The notes beneath the pieces are model-generated. The model saw nothing but the letters and a program-made list of their open reading frames with translations, made no database searches and was not told where the DNA came from. A stretch of 9,693 nt of DNA, taken from contig JAITKQ010000138.1 of assembly GCA_031278295.1 (NCBI GenBank), positions 1 to 9,693 on the forward strand, in the 5' to 3' direction. Source of the stretch: Spirochaetaceae bacterium. Its GTDB lineage: Bacteria > Spirochaetota > Spirochaetia > Treponematales > Breznakiellaceae. Below, in pieces: positions 1 to 7,834 of the stretch (position 1 is its first letter; each line of letters starts with the position of its first letter). A program made the position numbers and the translations under genes.

Positions 1-327
1 CGCCGTTTGCGCCTGAGCCTGAGCCATCATAAAACGTCCCGTCATCGACCGTCCCGCGTTGTCACCCTCGTCCTCGCACTGCCGCAGCTCGCTGTAGTAC
101 GCCAGGCGCTCTTCCAGCAACCCCAAATCACGGCTAAATTCCATAAAATTAAGCAAGGCCTCCACCCCGGACGCGAGCGTTCCCTTGAAAGAGGGTATCT
201 TTTCCGCCATTTTGTTGTACGCTTCAAGCCCGGCAGCCCAGTCCGGGTCGTCCGCGTACAGTTTCGATAAATCCCATGTGTCATCCCGCGCCGCTTCGGA
301 GCGCGGTGGTATTTTTTTGTCCAACAT
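1..327 (-). CDS. pepF: Oligoendopeptidase F (M3 family), N-terminal part only
   Basis: A 109-codon frame runs from ATG at 325-327 to the window edge without a stop. The protein begins MLDKKIPPRSEAARDDTWDL and continues SKLYADDPDW. This is the usual opening of PepF/M3B oligoendopeptidases: a W-D-L-S-x-L-Y element, then helical segments such as LLEERLAYYSELR. These are cytoplasmic zinc metallopeptidases that cut short peptides. The catalytic HExxH lies about 400 residues further on and outside the window, so activity cannot be judged. An in-frame TGA about 27 nt upstream fixes ATG 327 as the only ATG start. No good Shine-Dalgarno precedes it, only CCTTCCC. It sits 30 nt after the stop of the radical SAM gene, so co-transcription and possibly coupling are likely. 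The assignment is from remembered family sequence. Confidence 0.82.
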   Translation of the reverse strand, partial: MLDKKIPPRSEAARDDTWDLSKLYADDPDWAAGLEAYNKMAEKIPSFKGTLASGVEALLNFMEFSRDLGLLEERLAYYSELRQCEDEGDNAGRSMTGRFMMAQAQAQTA

Positions 328-357
328 GGGAAGGATTCTAGCAAATGAAGGGCGTTT

Positions 358-2820
358 TCAACCAGTATCCGGAACGGACGGAGAAGGCGGCTCAAGCCGC
401 ACGGCGCAAGTCGCCGTGCGGCTTGTTGAGTCGTACAGGACGCGGTACACATCGAAGTACGAGGACCAGCCGTCGCCGGACCGGGCAAGCGCCCGCAGAC
501 GTGAGAGGCCGTAAATTGTGCGGATAGAGCCGCAACGCCCCTGCCGGTACGTTTTTTCGTCGTGCGCCGCCACATAGTCAGGTTTCGGTCCGCCCGAATC
601 GTACTCAAAGCCCCATAGCAACGACGCCATGGAATGTTTTTTAACGCCGGCTGGAATCACGTAGTTAAAAGCCTCCCCTACCGCTATACCCTCCGGCAAA
701 ACCTTGTTCATCAGGCGCCTGAATTCCTGGCCTGAAAACGGATATTCCGTGTCGACGGAGGCTATCTCGCCGCGGGCGAAAATACCTATGGATAGCGGCG
801 CGGCAAAATCAAGGCGCGGCAGCGGGTTGAAACCCGCCGTGTAAAGGAGGGGCACCCCGGCGCGAAGCGCGGCCATAGAGAATACTTCGATTAAGGCAAG
901 GTGCGGTAGAAAAACCGCCCTACCCTCTTTTGAGAAGGAAAAAACAAGCCTGTACGTTGCGGGGTCGCCCATACCGGCAGGCGCCGGTATGGGAAGGCTC
1001 CCTGCGAGACCGTCATTCTCTGAATAATTTTTATCTAACTGTATGTTATTTTTGGTAACACCGGAGTCGGGAGAGCATACCCCGCAATTATCAGTACAAT
1101 TTTCCATACATGAAATATTATTTCTTTTATATAAGCTGGACCTTTCATATTCTGACAGTAGTCTATTTTTTGATACACATGAAGAAATTATATCCCATGA
1201 AAGAGTTTTCCCCGGTGCCCTAGCGCCGTTTATCCGTTTAACATACTCTTCATTCTCGCTGAATATACGCCGCCATACATCTTCCCTGAAAAATTCAGTC
1301 CAGGCGTCCAAACGGCAGCCGGCCCTGTACGCCTGCTCTATAAGTTCCCCCGCCCGTTCATCCCCGCGGGCGATAAGGCCCTCGACCGTCGCCATGAACG
1401 GATCGTGTACGCTTACCTTGTGTCCGTCCCGCTTCAGTTCATCCCGTATCCGGCCTAGCGACTGCCTGGCCTTCCCCTCCCCTATCTGGGCGCTCCACTG
1501 AAACGGCGTATGCGGTTTGGGTACGAAAACGCCTACGTTTACCGAAAATTTTAGACCGGTTCTTCCGGACAGTTCCTTTACAAAGCTTACGATCGCGTCA
1601 TCCTCGGAATTTACGGCGTCCCCTTCCTCACTTACCGGTAGCCCTATCATAAAGTACAGTTTCGCCTGCCGCCATCCGTTCTTTTTTGCCTCCGCCATGA
1701 TGCCGGCAACGGAATCCATGTCTATCCGCTTGTTTATCGCCGCCTGCCAGTCATCCAACGGCGTCTCTACCGCAAAGGTTAGTCCGCTTTTTCGAACATG
1801 GGATATTTTTTCCAGTATACCGAGCGAAAATGTAGAGATATGCAGGGACGGTAATTGAAACGACACCCTCCGTCCGGCGAATCTTGCGTTGAGTCTGTCT
1901 ATAAGGCCTTCTATGTGCCGGTAGTCACCGCTTGAAAGCGAGGATAGGCTTATCTCGCGGTAACCGGTCTTCGCTATACATTCCGCCGCCTCCTGCTCAA
2001 CAATGTTTGCGTCCTTCTGTCTCATCGGACGGTACCAGACGCCGGCGTGGCAGAAACGGCAGCCGTTGGGACAGCCCCGCATTATCTCAACAACGCCATG
2101 GTGCTGCGTTACCCGCATACCGGGAACCGGAAAAACGTGAGCTTCGGCCCCGCGCTTCGAAAACCCTATGTCTATCGCGCGGACGGCCCGTTCTTTTCCC
2201 TTTACCCAGACGGAAGGATGGGTTGACATACGGTTCATTAGGACTTCCCTTCTTGCGCCTTCCGACTTCATGCGGGCAAGTTCTTCTGTCAGGTGAAAAA
2301 ATTGATCCTCCGCCTCACCTATCCAGAAGGCGTCGATAAAACGCGCGTAAGGCAGCGGGTTTGAGACACAGGGGCCGCCCGCTATCACGATAGGACATCC
2401 GTCCTTCCGTTCCTCCGCACGCGGAGGAATACACGCCGTTTCCAGAATCGCCGGCACGGACGTTATACCGAGTTCATAGCCCAGCGTAAACATCAGCATA
2501 TCCGTATCGCAGAGCGCGATGCCGGTATCAAGCCCGTAAAGCGGTATGTTTTTTTCTTTAAGCAGCTTTTCAAAATCGGGAGCCGGCGCGAAAGCCCTGT
2601 CACAGGAAACGCCGTTCAGCGCGTTCAGCCTGTTGTACAGTATACGTAGGGCATGATTCGACATACCGAGTTCGTACAGATCGGGGAACGCTATCACCGT
2701 TTGAAACGGAGCATCCGCTTTTGCCAGCATTCCGTACTCGCCGCCCGTATAACGCGCCGGTTTTTCAACCGTAAGCAAAAGGCCGCCTAAATCCTTAAGC
2801 GGATCTATGTACCTTGCCAT
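358..2820 (-). CDS. B12-binding-like radical SAM protein fused to DUF2344
   Basis: An 820-residue protein that joins two domains encoded by separate adjacent genes in many bacteria (TIGR03960 and TIGR03936/DUF2344). Residues about 40-240 resemble the Rossmann-like B12-binding region of this family (GMSNHALRILYNRL, then the GGPCVSNPLPYARFIDAFWIGEAE stretch around 148-171). The radical SAM cluster motif CPNGCRFC supplies C250, C254 and C257, which would bind the 4Fe-4S cluster. A second cysteine group, C571-x3-C575-x3-C579-x2-C582, closes the first half and may bind another metal or cluster. After a polar linker, residues about 622-820 match DUF2344 (FLPHLALIEVFSMAALRAGV, then GFNPLPRLDFAAPLSIGI). 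The substrate is unknown. The start directly abuts the rodA stop (TAGATG), so translation probably depends on termination of rodA. DNA encoding residues about 541-603 is clearly more AT-rich than the rest. Confidence 0.9.
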   Translation of the reverse strand: MARYIDPLKDLGGLLLTVEKPARYTGGEYGMLAKADAPFQTVIAFPDLYELGMSNHALRILYNRLNALNGVSCDRAFAPAPDFEKLLKEKNIPLYGLDTGIALCDTDMLMFTLGYELGITSVPAILETACIPPRAEERKDGCPIVIAGGPCVSNPLPYARFIDAFWIGEAEDQFFHLTEELARMKSEGARREVLMNRMSTHPSVWVKGKERAVRAIDIGFSKRGAEAHVFPVPGMRVTQHHGVVEIMRGCPNGCRFCHAGVWYRPMRQKDANIVEQEAAECIAKTGYREISLSSLSSGDYRHIEGLIDRLNARFAGRRVSFQLPSLHISTFSLGILEKISHVRKSGLTFAVETPLDDWQAAINKRIDMDSVAGIMAEAKKNGWRQAKLYFMIGLPVSEEGDAVNSEDDAIVSFVKELSGRTGLKFSVNVGVFVPKPHTPFQWSAQIGEGKARQSLGRIRDELKRDGHKVSVHDPFMATVEGLIARGDERAGELIEQAYRAGCRLDAWTEFFREDVWRRIFSENEEYVKRINGARAPGKTLSWDIISSCVSKNRLLSEYERSSLYKRNNISCMENCTDNCGVCSPDSGVTKNNIQLDKNYSENDGLAGSLPIPAPAGMGDPATYRLVFSFSKEGRAVFLPHLALIEVFSMAALRAGVPLLYTAGFNPLPRLDFAAPLSIGIFARGEIASVDTEYPFSGQEFRRLMNKVLPEGIAVGEAFNYVIPAGVKKHSMASLLWGFEYDSGGPKPDYVAAHDEKTYRQGRCGSIRTIYGLSRLRALARSGDGWSSYFDVYRVLYDSTSRTATCAVRLEPPSPSVPDTG

Positions 2821-4131
2821 CTAGTACTGAAAGCGCCTTATGTGGATACTCAGGGCCAGTCCTATACCTGTCATCGCGGTAATCAGCGCCGAACCGCCGT
2901 AAGACATAAAAAGCAACGGTATTCCGGTTATCGGCATTATGCCCATCGCCATTCCAACGTTTATAAGAAAATGAAATATGTACATCCCCGCAAGTCCCGC
3001 GCTTATATAACAGCCGAAAGTGTCTGAGGTGGTCTTCATTATTTTTACAAGCCGCATGATTATCAGCAAAAAGAGCAGAAAAACCATGATGCCGCCCAAA
3101 AAACCCCATTCTTCGGAGTATATCGAAAATATAAAATCCGTACTCTGCTGCGGCAGAAATCGGTAATGACTCTGCGTACCCTGTAAATAGCCCTTGCCAA
3201 GTATGCCGCCGGAGCCTATCGCCGTAACCGACTGTATGATGTTCCATCCCGAACCGCGCGGGTCTATATCGGGGTCCAAAAACACTATCAGCCGCATAAT
3301 TTGGTACGGCTTTAGCACTTTTTGACCGGCATAAGACAGGCATAACGATAAAACTATTATCAGGGCGCAGTAACTTATCCAGTAAAAAAATATTTTTTTG
3401 TTGTGTATGTATCCAAAAAGCGATATAAAAAAAACAATTGAAAGCGTACCTGCCGTTATTGTGATAAAGGTTTTATTCGACAGCATCAGTAAAAACGGTA
3501 TGCTTTTTCCGATAATATGTGTCTGCCACAGGGGGAGTACAAGTAAAAGTCCCGACAGACTTATAGTTACAAGGAAAAAAACAATGTACCGTACCGCAAC
3601 GCCGGATATAAACATCATTACAAGTAGTATTGCTATGAATACCAGCGATGTACCAAAATCCGGCTGCATCAGGATTATCAGCATCGGTACGAAAGCGATT
3701 ACGCATGAAATAACGAAACGCCACACATCGCTCCTGCTGTTTTTCGTGCTGTCCAAAAAACGCGCCAAAAATATAATTGTCGTTAATTTTGCGAATTCCG
3801 AAGGCTGTATTCCAAAAGGCCCGATGCCCAGCCATGCCCGCGCTCCGTTTACGACGCGCCCAAACAAGCAGGTATAAACAAGCAGTGCAAGCGCGCCTAA
3901 ATACATATATACCGACACATAGTAAATACGGCGGTAATTCAGCATCGCTATGACAAGCGTGATAACAAGTCCGCTTACACTCCAAGAAATCTGGCGCAGG
4001 TACTCGCTGGAAACCGATACGCCGAAGGTTGTAACGCTGGACGAATAGATAAACAGTATTCCAAATACGGTCAGAAGTACAGCGGAAAGCAGCAATGCGT
4101 AATCAACTTCAAGAAAATCATGAATCTTCAT
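2821..4131 (-). CDS. rodA: RodA, SEDS-family peptidoglycan glycosyltransferase
   Basis: An integral membrane protein of 436 residues that polymerises lipid II into glycan strands for lateral wall growth, working with PBP2. The first helix is near residues 10-30 (ALLLSAVLLTVFGILFIYSS). Conserved SEDS elements are WLGIGPFGIQPSEFAK (100-115), QPDFGTSL (156-163), FLDPDIDPRGSGWNIIQS (284-301), AIGSGGILGKGYLQGTQS (304-321), FLPQQSTDFIF (325-335) and the closing GIPLLFMSYGGSAL (403-416). D332 in STDFIF corresponds to the essential aspartate of E. coli RodA (D262 from memory). It is about 65 residues longer than E. coli RodA; the extra length lies around residues 200-268 and adds hydrophobic segments. 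A GGAG (4139-4142) about 7 nt from the ATG supports this start. It lies 58 nt after mrdA, its usual partner. Confidence 0.95.
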   Translation of the reverse strand: MKIHDFLEVDYALLLSAVLLTVFGILFIYSSSVTTFGVSVSSEYLRQISWSVSGLVITLVIAMLNYRRIYYVSVYMYLGALALLVYTCLFGRVVNGARAWLGIGPFGIQPSEFAKLTTIIFLARFLDSTKNSRSDVWRFVISCVIAFVPMLIILMQPDFGTSLVFIAILLVMMFISGVAVRYIVFFLVTISLSGLLLVLPLWQTHIIGKSIPFLLMLSNKTFITITAGTLSIVFFISLFGYIHNKKIFFYWISYCALIIVLSLCLSYAGQKVLKPYQIMRLIVFLDPDIDPRGSGWNIIQSVTAIGSGGILGKGYLQGTQSHYRFLPQQSTDFIFSIYSEEWGFLGGIMVFLLFLLIIMRLVKIMKTTSDTFGCYISAGLAGMYIFHFLINVGMAMGIMPITGIPLLFMSYGGSALITAMTGIGLALSIHIRRFQY

Positions 4132-4138
4132 ACCCTTT

Positions 4139-4143
4139 CTCCC
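4139..4143 (-). promoter_or_regulatory. Ribosome binding site of rodA
   Basis: On the minus strand GGGAG lies 7 nt before the ATG of rodA. It supports the chosen start and independent initiation after the 58-nt gap from mrdA. That gap holds nothing else recognisable. Confidence 0.5.
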
Positions 4144-4189
4144 GCGTTTATCCCTGTTAAATTACAATATTTCTCCCGTTGCGCCGAAT

Positions 4190-6070
4190 CTATTCTCTTC
4201 GCCCGGACATCGGGATCAGGTGTTGAAAACGCAGGGCCGCTACCGCTTCTTCATAAGTTTGTCCTGCAAATATTCCCTGAAAAATTATCGCCGAAGCGTA
4301 GGTTGCCCACCATTCCCAGGTATTTACGGCTTCGACTATTACTGAAACAACAACTTGTTCATCGGGCTTATCACTGTTATACGGAGCGTAGGCCGCAAAC
4401 CACGAATGCCAGCGGTCGTGTAGTCCCACCTCGCTCGTTCCGGTCTTGCCAGCGATCTCCACCGCTTCTATATTCAGCGGAAACCGCGCCGTACCGGAAC
4501 TTATCACGGAACGCATGTCCGTGCGGACGGTTTCAAATATTGATTTATCTATATCCGATTCGTGCAAAACTTCAGGTTTTACTATTTCTTCTATCACGCC
4601 GCTTACGGGATTCCGCACATCTTTCAAGATGTGCGGTTTGTAAATCACGCCGTCATTCACCGTCATCGCAACAATATTGGCCATCTGTAACGGCGTTACC
4701 AGCGTATAACCCTGTCCTATCGACATATTCATCGTGTCGCCGTCCTGCCACCTTTCGCGCAGCCGGCGTTCCTTCCACTGTGGTGTCGGAATAAAACCCG
4801 CTATTTCGCCGGGTAAATCTATGCCGGTGAGCTCGCCGAGTCCATAGTCCCTCGCGTAAGAAACTATCCGCTCAATACCGAGGTTATCGCGCCCGACAAC
4901 CCAAAAGTAAATGTCGCAGGATTGTGACAATGCCCTCTCCAAATTAACCCGCCCGTGACCGGGTCTGCGTATATGGCAACGCCAGTTCCTCTCTCCGTAC
5001 CACATCTCCCCCTGACAATCGACAGTTTTTTCCGGCGGAAAAGCATCTTCGCCCAGGATACCTGTCGTCATGATTATTTTGAAGGTTGATCCGGGAGGGT
5101 AGCCGGATTGTATAGCCCTGTTCAACAGCGGTTTGTTTACATCGTTTACAATGAGCTGGTACTCCGCCCCTGAATCGCCGCTGTTGAATATGCCGGGATC
5201 GTACCAGGGGTACGAAACCATGGCGAGTATCTCTCCGGAAGCGGGCTTCAGCACGACAACCGACCCTATCCGGTTTCCCAGCGCCTTTTCGGCAAGCGTT
5301 TGTATTCCGCCGTCTATCGTCAACACCAGATTCTTGCCCATTTCGGGCGCTTCGCGGATTATCTCACGGTTGCGGGCAAGCCGTCCGTTCACGTCAACCG
5401 TCCGTATCTCACGTCCTTCCCTGCCGCGCAATAGCTCGTTGTACTGCTTCTCTATACCTGCCTTGCCTATTATGTCACCCTGTTTGTAGCCGTGGTTGTA
5501 CAGCACGGTCAGTTCATCCTTCGTTATGTTACCCACATACCCTATCACATGGGATAAGCTTCCGGTGTCACGGTAGTTGCGCACCGGCTTTGACTGCCAA
5601 GAAACTCCCGGCAGCATGTCAAGGTTTTCGGCAAGAACGGCTATCGTGTTGTACGGTATATTCGAAGCTATCTCGATTGGCCGGTACAAATGGTAGTACT
5701 CATGCGGCAGCTTTTTGTCTATCTGCTCGCGCGGAATACGGAGTATACCCGCGAGACGATCCAACAGGGCCGGTATTTCATCCCGCTTGACCTCTGCGGG
5801 AGCTATCACAACCGCAAACGAATCAATATTGAAAACAACGGGCTGTTCATAATTGCGGTCGAATATCTCGCCCCGCTGGGCCGGCAGCGTTATCGTTCTC
5901 TTTGATATATCGTCAGCCCGCAAACGGTACAATTCCCCGTCCAGTATCTGCATGGCAAAAAGTTGTCCGGCATACAGCGCAAAAATGGTTATGAATATGG
6001 CTTGAACAAGTAATATACGTTTCTGGAATTTTTCCCCGTTATTTTCCGGGCCGTTTAACCGTATCTCCAT
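4190..6070 (-). CDS. mrdA: Penicillin-binding protein 2 (elongation transpeptidase)
   Basis: A 626-residue class B PBP that crosslinks nascent peptidoglycan during elongation and is the partner of RodA. A single N-terminal membrane anchor spans about residues 18-38. The pedestal domain follows (LPAQRGEIFDRN, 62-73, and GYVGNITKDEL, 177-187), then the transpeptidase domain. Active-site motifs are intact: S328-T-F-K331 (SxxK), S384-C-D386 in the SxN position as is normal for PBP2, and K542-T-G544. The late PBP2 signature GQGYTLVTPLQMA is at 452-464. C352, C365, H372 and C385 have the spacing of the zinc site described for some PBP2 proteins. The start lies inside the end of cysS (16-nt overlap) and is backed by a strong GGAGGG. 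Length is normal for the family. It would be the target of mecillinam-type beta-lactams, by family knowledge. Confidence 0.96.
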   Translation of the reverse strand: MEIRLNGPENNGEKFQKRILLVQAIFITIFALYAGQLFAMQILDGELYRLRADDISKRTITLPAQRGEIFDRNYEQPVVFNIDSFAVVIAPAEVKRDEIPALLDRLAGILRIPREQIDKKLPHEYYHLYRPIEIASNIPYNTIAVLAENLDMLPGVSWQSKPVRNYRDTGSLSHVIGYVGNITKDELTVLYNHGYKQGDIIGKAGIEKQYNELLRGREGREIRTVDVNGRLARNREIIREAPEMGKNLVLTIDGGIQTLAEKALGNRIGSVVVLKPASGEILAMVSYPWYDPGIFNSGDSGAEYQLIVNDVNKPLLNRAIQSGYPPGSTFKIIMTTGILGEDAFPPEKTVDCQGEMWYGERNWRCHIRRPGHGRVNLERALSQSCDIYFWVVGRDNLGIERIVSYARDYGLGELTGIDLPGEIAGFIPTPQWKERRLRERWQDGDTMNMSIGQGYTLVTPLQMANIVAMTVNDGVIYKPHILKDVRNPVSGVIEEIVKPEVLHESDIDKSIFETVRTDMRSVISSGTARFPLNIEAVEIAGKTGTSEVGLHDRWHSWFAAYAPYNSDKPDEQVVVSVIVEAVNTWEWWATYASAIIFQGIFAGQTYEEAVAALRFQHLIPMSGRRE

Positions 6071-7479
6071 ACCGTCCCTCCAGGTCCGTCCTCAAGTACC
6101 ACGCCGCGCTCTTTCAGCGTGTTACGTATTTCGTCCGCCCGCGCGAAGTTTTTCGCCGCTTTTGCCGCGGCGCGTTCCGCCACAAAGCTCTCTACCTCCG
6201 CAGCGTCCATACCGCCAGAGGCGGCAGCGCCGTGCAGGCAGCCTTCCAGGTCCAGCCCCAGCACCCTGTCCATACCAAAGGCAGCCTCCAGCGCCGCTTT
6301 CGGGGGGACGCCGCAATCTTTTACCAGCCCCCACAGCGCGGAAAGCGCCCGCGGCGTGTTTAGATCGTCTTCAAGCGCGGTGTCAAACGCTTCCACATGA
6401 GCGCGTACCGAATCTTCGGAAACGCCGCCCGGCCCGGCCGTTTTTGCCTTTTCCCCTACCAAACGCAGTGTTGATAGCAGCGATTTGCGGGCGTTCCTCG
6501 CGCCTTTCAGGCTGTCCACGGAAAACTTGATCTGATTCCGGTAATGCCCGCCCAGCAGAAAGTACCGGTAATCCAGCGGATCAAAGCCCATCTCAACAAG
6601 ATTCTGTAGCGTAATAAAGCTGCCGGCCGACTTGGACATCTTTTCTTTATCAAACACGAGGAACTCGTTGTGTACCCAGTATTTTACCCAAGGATGCTTG
6701 CCGGTCCCCGCTTCGCTCTGCGCTATCTCGTTGGTGTGGTGTATCTGTATATGATCTATGCCGCCTGAATGTATATCGAACTGCTCGCCCAGATACTTCA
6801 TGCTCATCGCCGAACATTCTATGTGCCATCCCGGATACCCGCGCCCCCAGGGGCTGTCCCAGGTAAGCGCCTGATTCTCGAATTTGCTCCTTGTAAACCA
6901 TAGCACAAAATCACCCTGATTCCGTTTGTTTCCGTCAATTTCCGTCCGCGCCTGCGTCTTCTGTTCATCGGGTTTCGGCCCTGACAACTCCCCGTAGTGC
7001 GGAAATTTCGCTATGTTAAAGTAAAGGTTGCCGCCCGCACTGTAGGTGAAGCCCGCCGCCTCTATCCGTTTAATCAGCGTTATCATGTCCTCGATATGTT
7101 CCGTCGCCTTACAGACAATGTCAGGCCGCCGTATCCGTAGCCGCTCCGTATCTTTAAAGAACGCTTCCGTATAGTACGCCGCCACTTCCAGCACGCTTTT
7201 GCCGCGCTCTTCGGCGCTTTTTAACATCTTGTCATCGCCGGTGTCGTCGTTGCCGGAAAGGTGTCCAACGTCGGTTACGTTCATCACGTGCGTTACATCG
7301 TAACCAAAACGGCGCAAAGTCCGTACCAGTATGTCATGTGTAACGTATGCCCGCAGATTCCCTATGTGCGCGTAGTTGTATACTGTCGGGCCGCACCCGT
7401 AAAAACCCACCTTCCCTTCGTGGACCGGCGTAAACGTCTCTATTTTCCGTCCAAGCGTATTGTATAAAGATAAAGGCAT
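6055..7479 (-). CDS. cysS: Cysteinyl-tRNA synthetase
   Basis: A 474-residue cytoplasmic class I synthetase that charges tRNA-Cys with cysteine. It has the HIGH-type motif HIGN (38-41) and KMSKS (280-284). The zinc ligands that select cysteine are C29, C222, H247 and E251; the C222-to-H247 and H247-to-E251 spacings equal those remembered for E. coli C209, H234 and E238. GGIDHIQIHHTNEIAQSEA (239-257) is the family signature. The C-terminal helical region (about 320-474) ends in the usual small domain (ADEIRNTLKERGVVLED). Length is normal. The start at 7479 precedes the conserved opening LYNTLGRKIETF and has only a weak GAG as ribosome site. It is the first intact gene of the run. Eight nt before it lies the stop of an apparently decayed gene, so its present promoter may be new or lie in the repeat region. 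Confidence 0.97.
   Translation of the reverse strand: MPLSLYNTLGRKIETFTPVHEGKVGFYGCGPTVYNYAHIGNLRAYVTHDILVRTLRRFGYDVTHVMNVTDVGHLSGNDDTGDDKMLKSAEERGKSVLEVAAYYTEAFFKDTERLRIRRPDIVCKATEHIEDMITLIKRIEAAGFTYSAGGNLYFNIAKFPHYGELSGPKPDEQKTQARTEIDGNKRNQGDFVLWFTRSKFENQALTWDSPWGRGYPGWHIECSAMSMKYLGEQFDIHSGGIDHIQIHHTNEIAQSEAGTGKHPWVKYWVHNEFLVFDKEKMSKSAGSFITLQNLVEMGFDPLDYRYFLLGGHYRNQIKFSVDSLKGARNARKSLLSTLRLVGEKAKTAGPGGVSEDSVRAHVEAFDTALEDDLNTPRALSALWGLVKDCGVPPKAALEAAFGMDRVLGLDLEGCLHGAAASGGMDAAEVESFVAERAAAKAAKNFARADEIRNTLKERGVVLEDGPGGTVWRYG
6076..6081 (-). promoter_or_regulatory. Strong ribosome binding site of mrdA inside cysS
   Basis: The minus strand reads GGAGGG, then 5 nt, then the ATG at 6070. The site lies within the last codons of cysS and fixes the overlapping mrdA start. 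Confidence 0.7.
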
Positions 7480-7487
7480 ATCTCAAT

Positions 7488-7710
7488 CTATGATTTTTCC
7501 ACAAAAACATCAAGACGCACGGGCTGGTTCAGGAAGAGCTGTCCCCAAACCTGGTATTCGCGTTAAAGCGGCGGCGTCCCCGTCAACACGTCAACTTTTG
7601 CCGACTTTCGCCATTCACATGAATCGGAGCTTCCATGGGAAATTCCCGCTTTCGTACGACTGGGTTCATAGCCGGTACTGTTCATTTTCGGAAGTAAAAG
7701 GCGGACAGCA
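7488..7710 (-). pseudogene. Decayed 3' end of an unrecognised gene upstream of cysS
   Basis: No single frame is open, but consecutive frames join into protein-like sequence. On the minus strand, 7710-7669 gives PPFTSENEQYRL. The next frame (about 7675-7592) gives MNPVVRKREF and PMEAPIHVNGESRQKL. A third stretch (7590-7564) gives RVDGDAAAL. The last (7562-7488) gives YQVWGQLFLNQPVRLDVF followed by VEKS and TAG. The last two joins each shift by one base in the same direction, as single-base insertions would cause. The final stop lies 8 nt before cysS, the spacing expected for an operon neighbour. The protein family was not recognised. Alternatives are a chance frame pattern or base-call errors in an intact gene. 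The 5' side runs into the repeat block at 7713. Confidence 0.45.
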
Positions 7711-7750
7711 GATTTACATTTACAAAAATTCTTCATGTAATTTGGGCGCA

Positions 7751-7773
7751 TTTCCGGCACTTCGTGCCGGAAA
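7751..7773. repeat. Perfect 10-bp hairpin with 3-nt loop
   Basis: TTTCCGGCAC, loop TTC, then GTGCCGGAAA. The stem is perfect and GC-rich, but no T-run follows on either strand, so it is not a standard intrinsic terminator. It is best read as part of the repeat block, where it could still block exonucleases or impede transcription toward cysS. Confidence 0.75.
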
Positions 7774-7775
7774 CC

Positions 7776-7816
7776 GGGCTTTGCGGGGTTCCGCAAGGCA
7801 AGCCCCTTGGGTTGCC
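7776..7816. repeat. Overlapping GC-rich hairpins
   Basis: GGGCT (7776-7780) pairs with AGCCC (7801-7805) around an inner stem TTGCGG (7781-7786) with CCGCAA (7791-7796). A competing hairpin pairs GGCAA (7797-7801) with TTGCC (7812-7816), with an inner CCC/GGG. The two folds exclude each other. Such alternative folds suit a REP-like repeat; a switch function is not supported. Confidence 0.5.
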
Positions 7817-7834
7817 CCTCCATTCCCTGCGGGC

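Noticed and set aside
42..608. Minus-strand open frame of 188 codons across the pepF start and the end of the radical SAM gene
   Set aside because: It overlaps two recognisable genes in another frame, is very rich in Arg/Thr/Cys and resembles no family.
4120..4794. Plus-strand open frame of 224 codons opposite the end of mrdA
   Set aside because: It is a shadow of the PBP2 gene, with Ser/Arg/Pro-rich composition and no family resemblance.
7751..7773. Hairpin as intrinsic terminator
   Set aside because: No T-run follows the stem on either strand.
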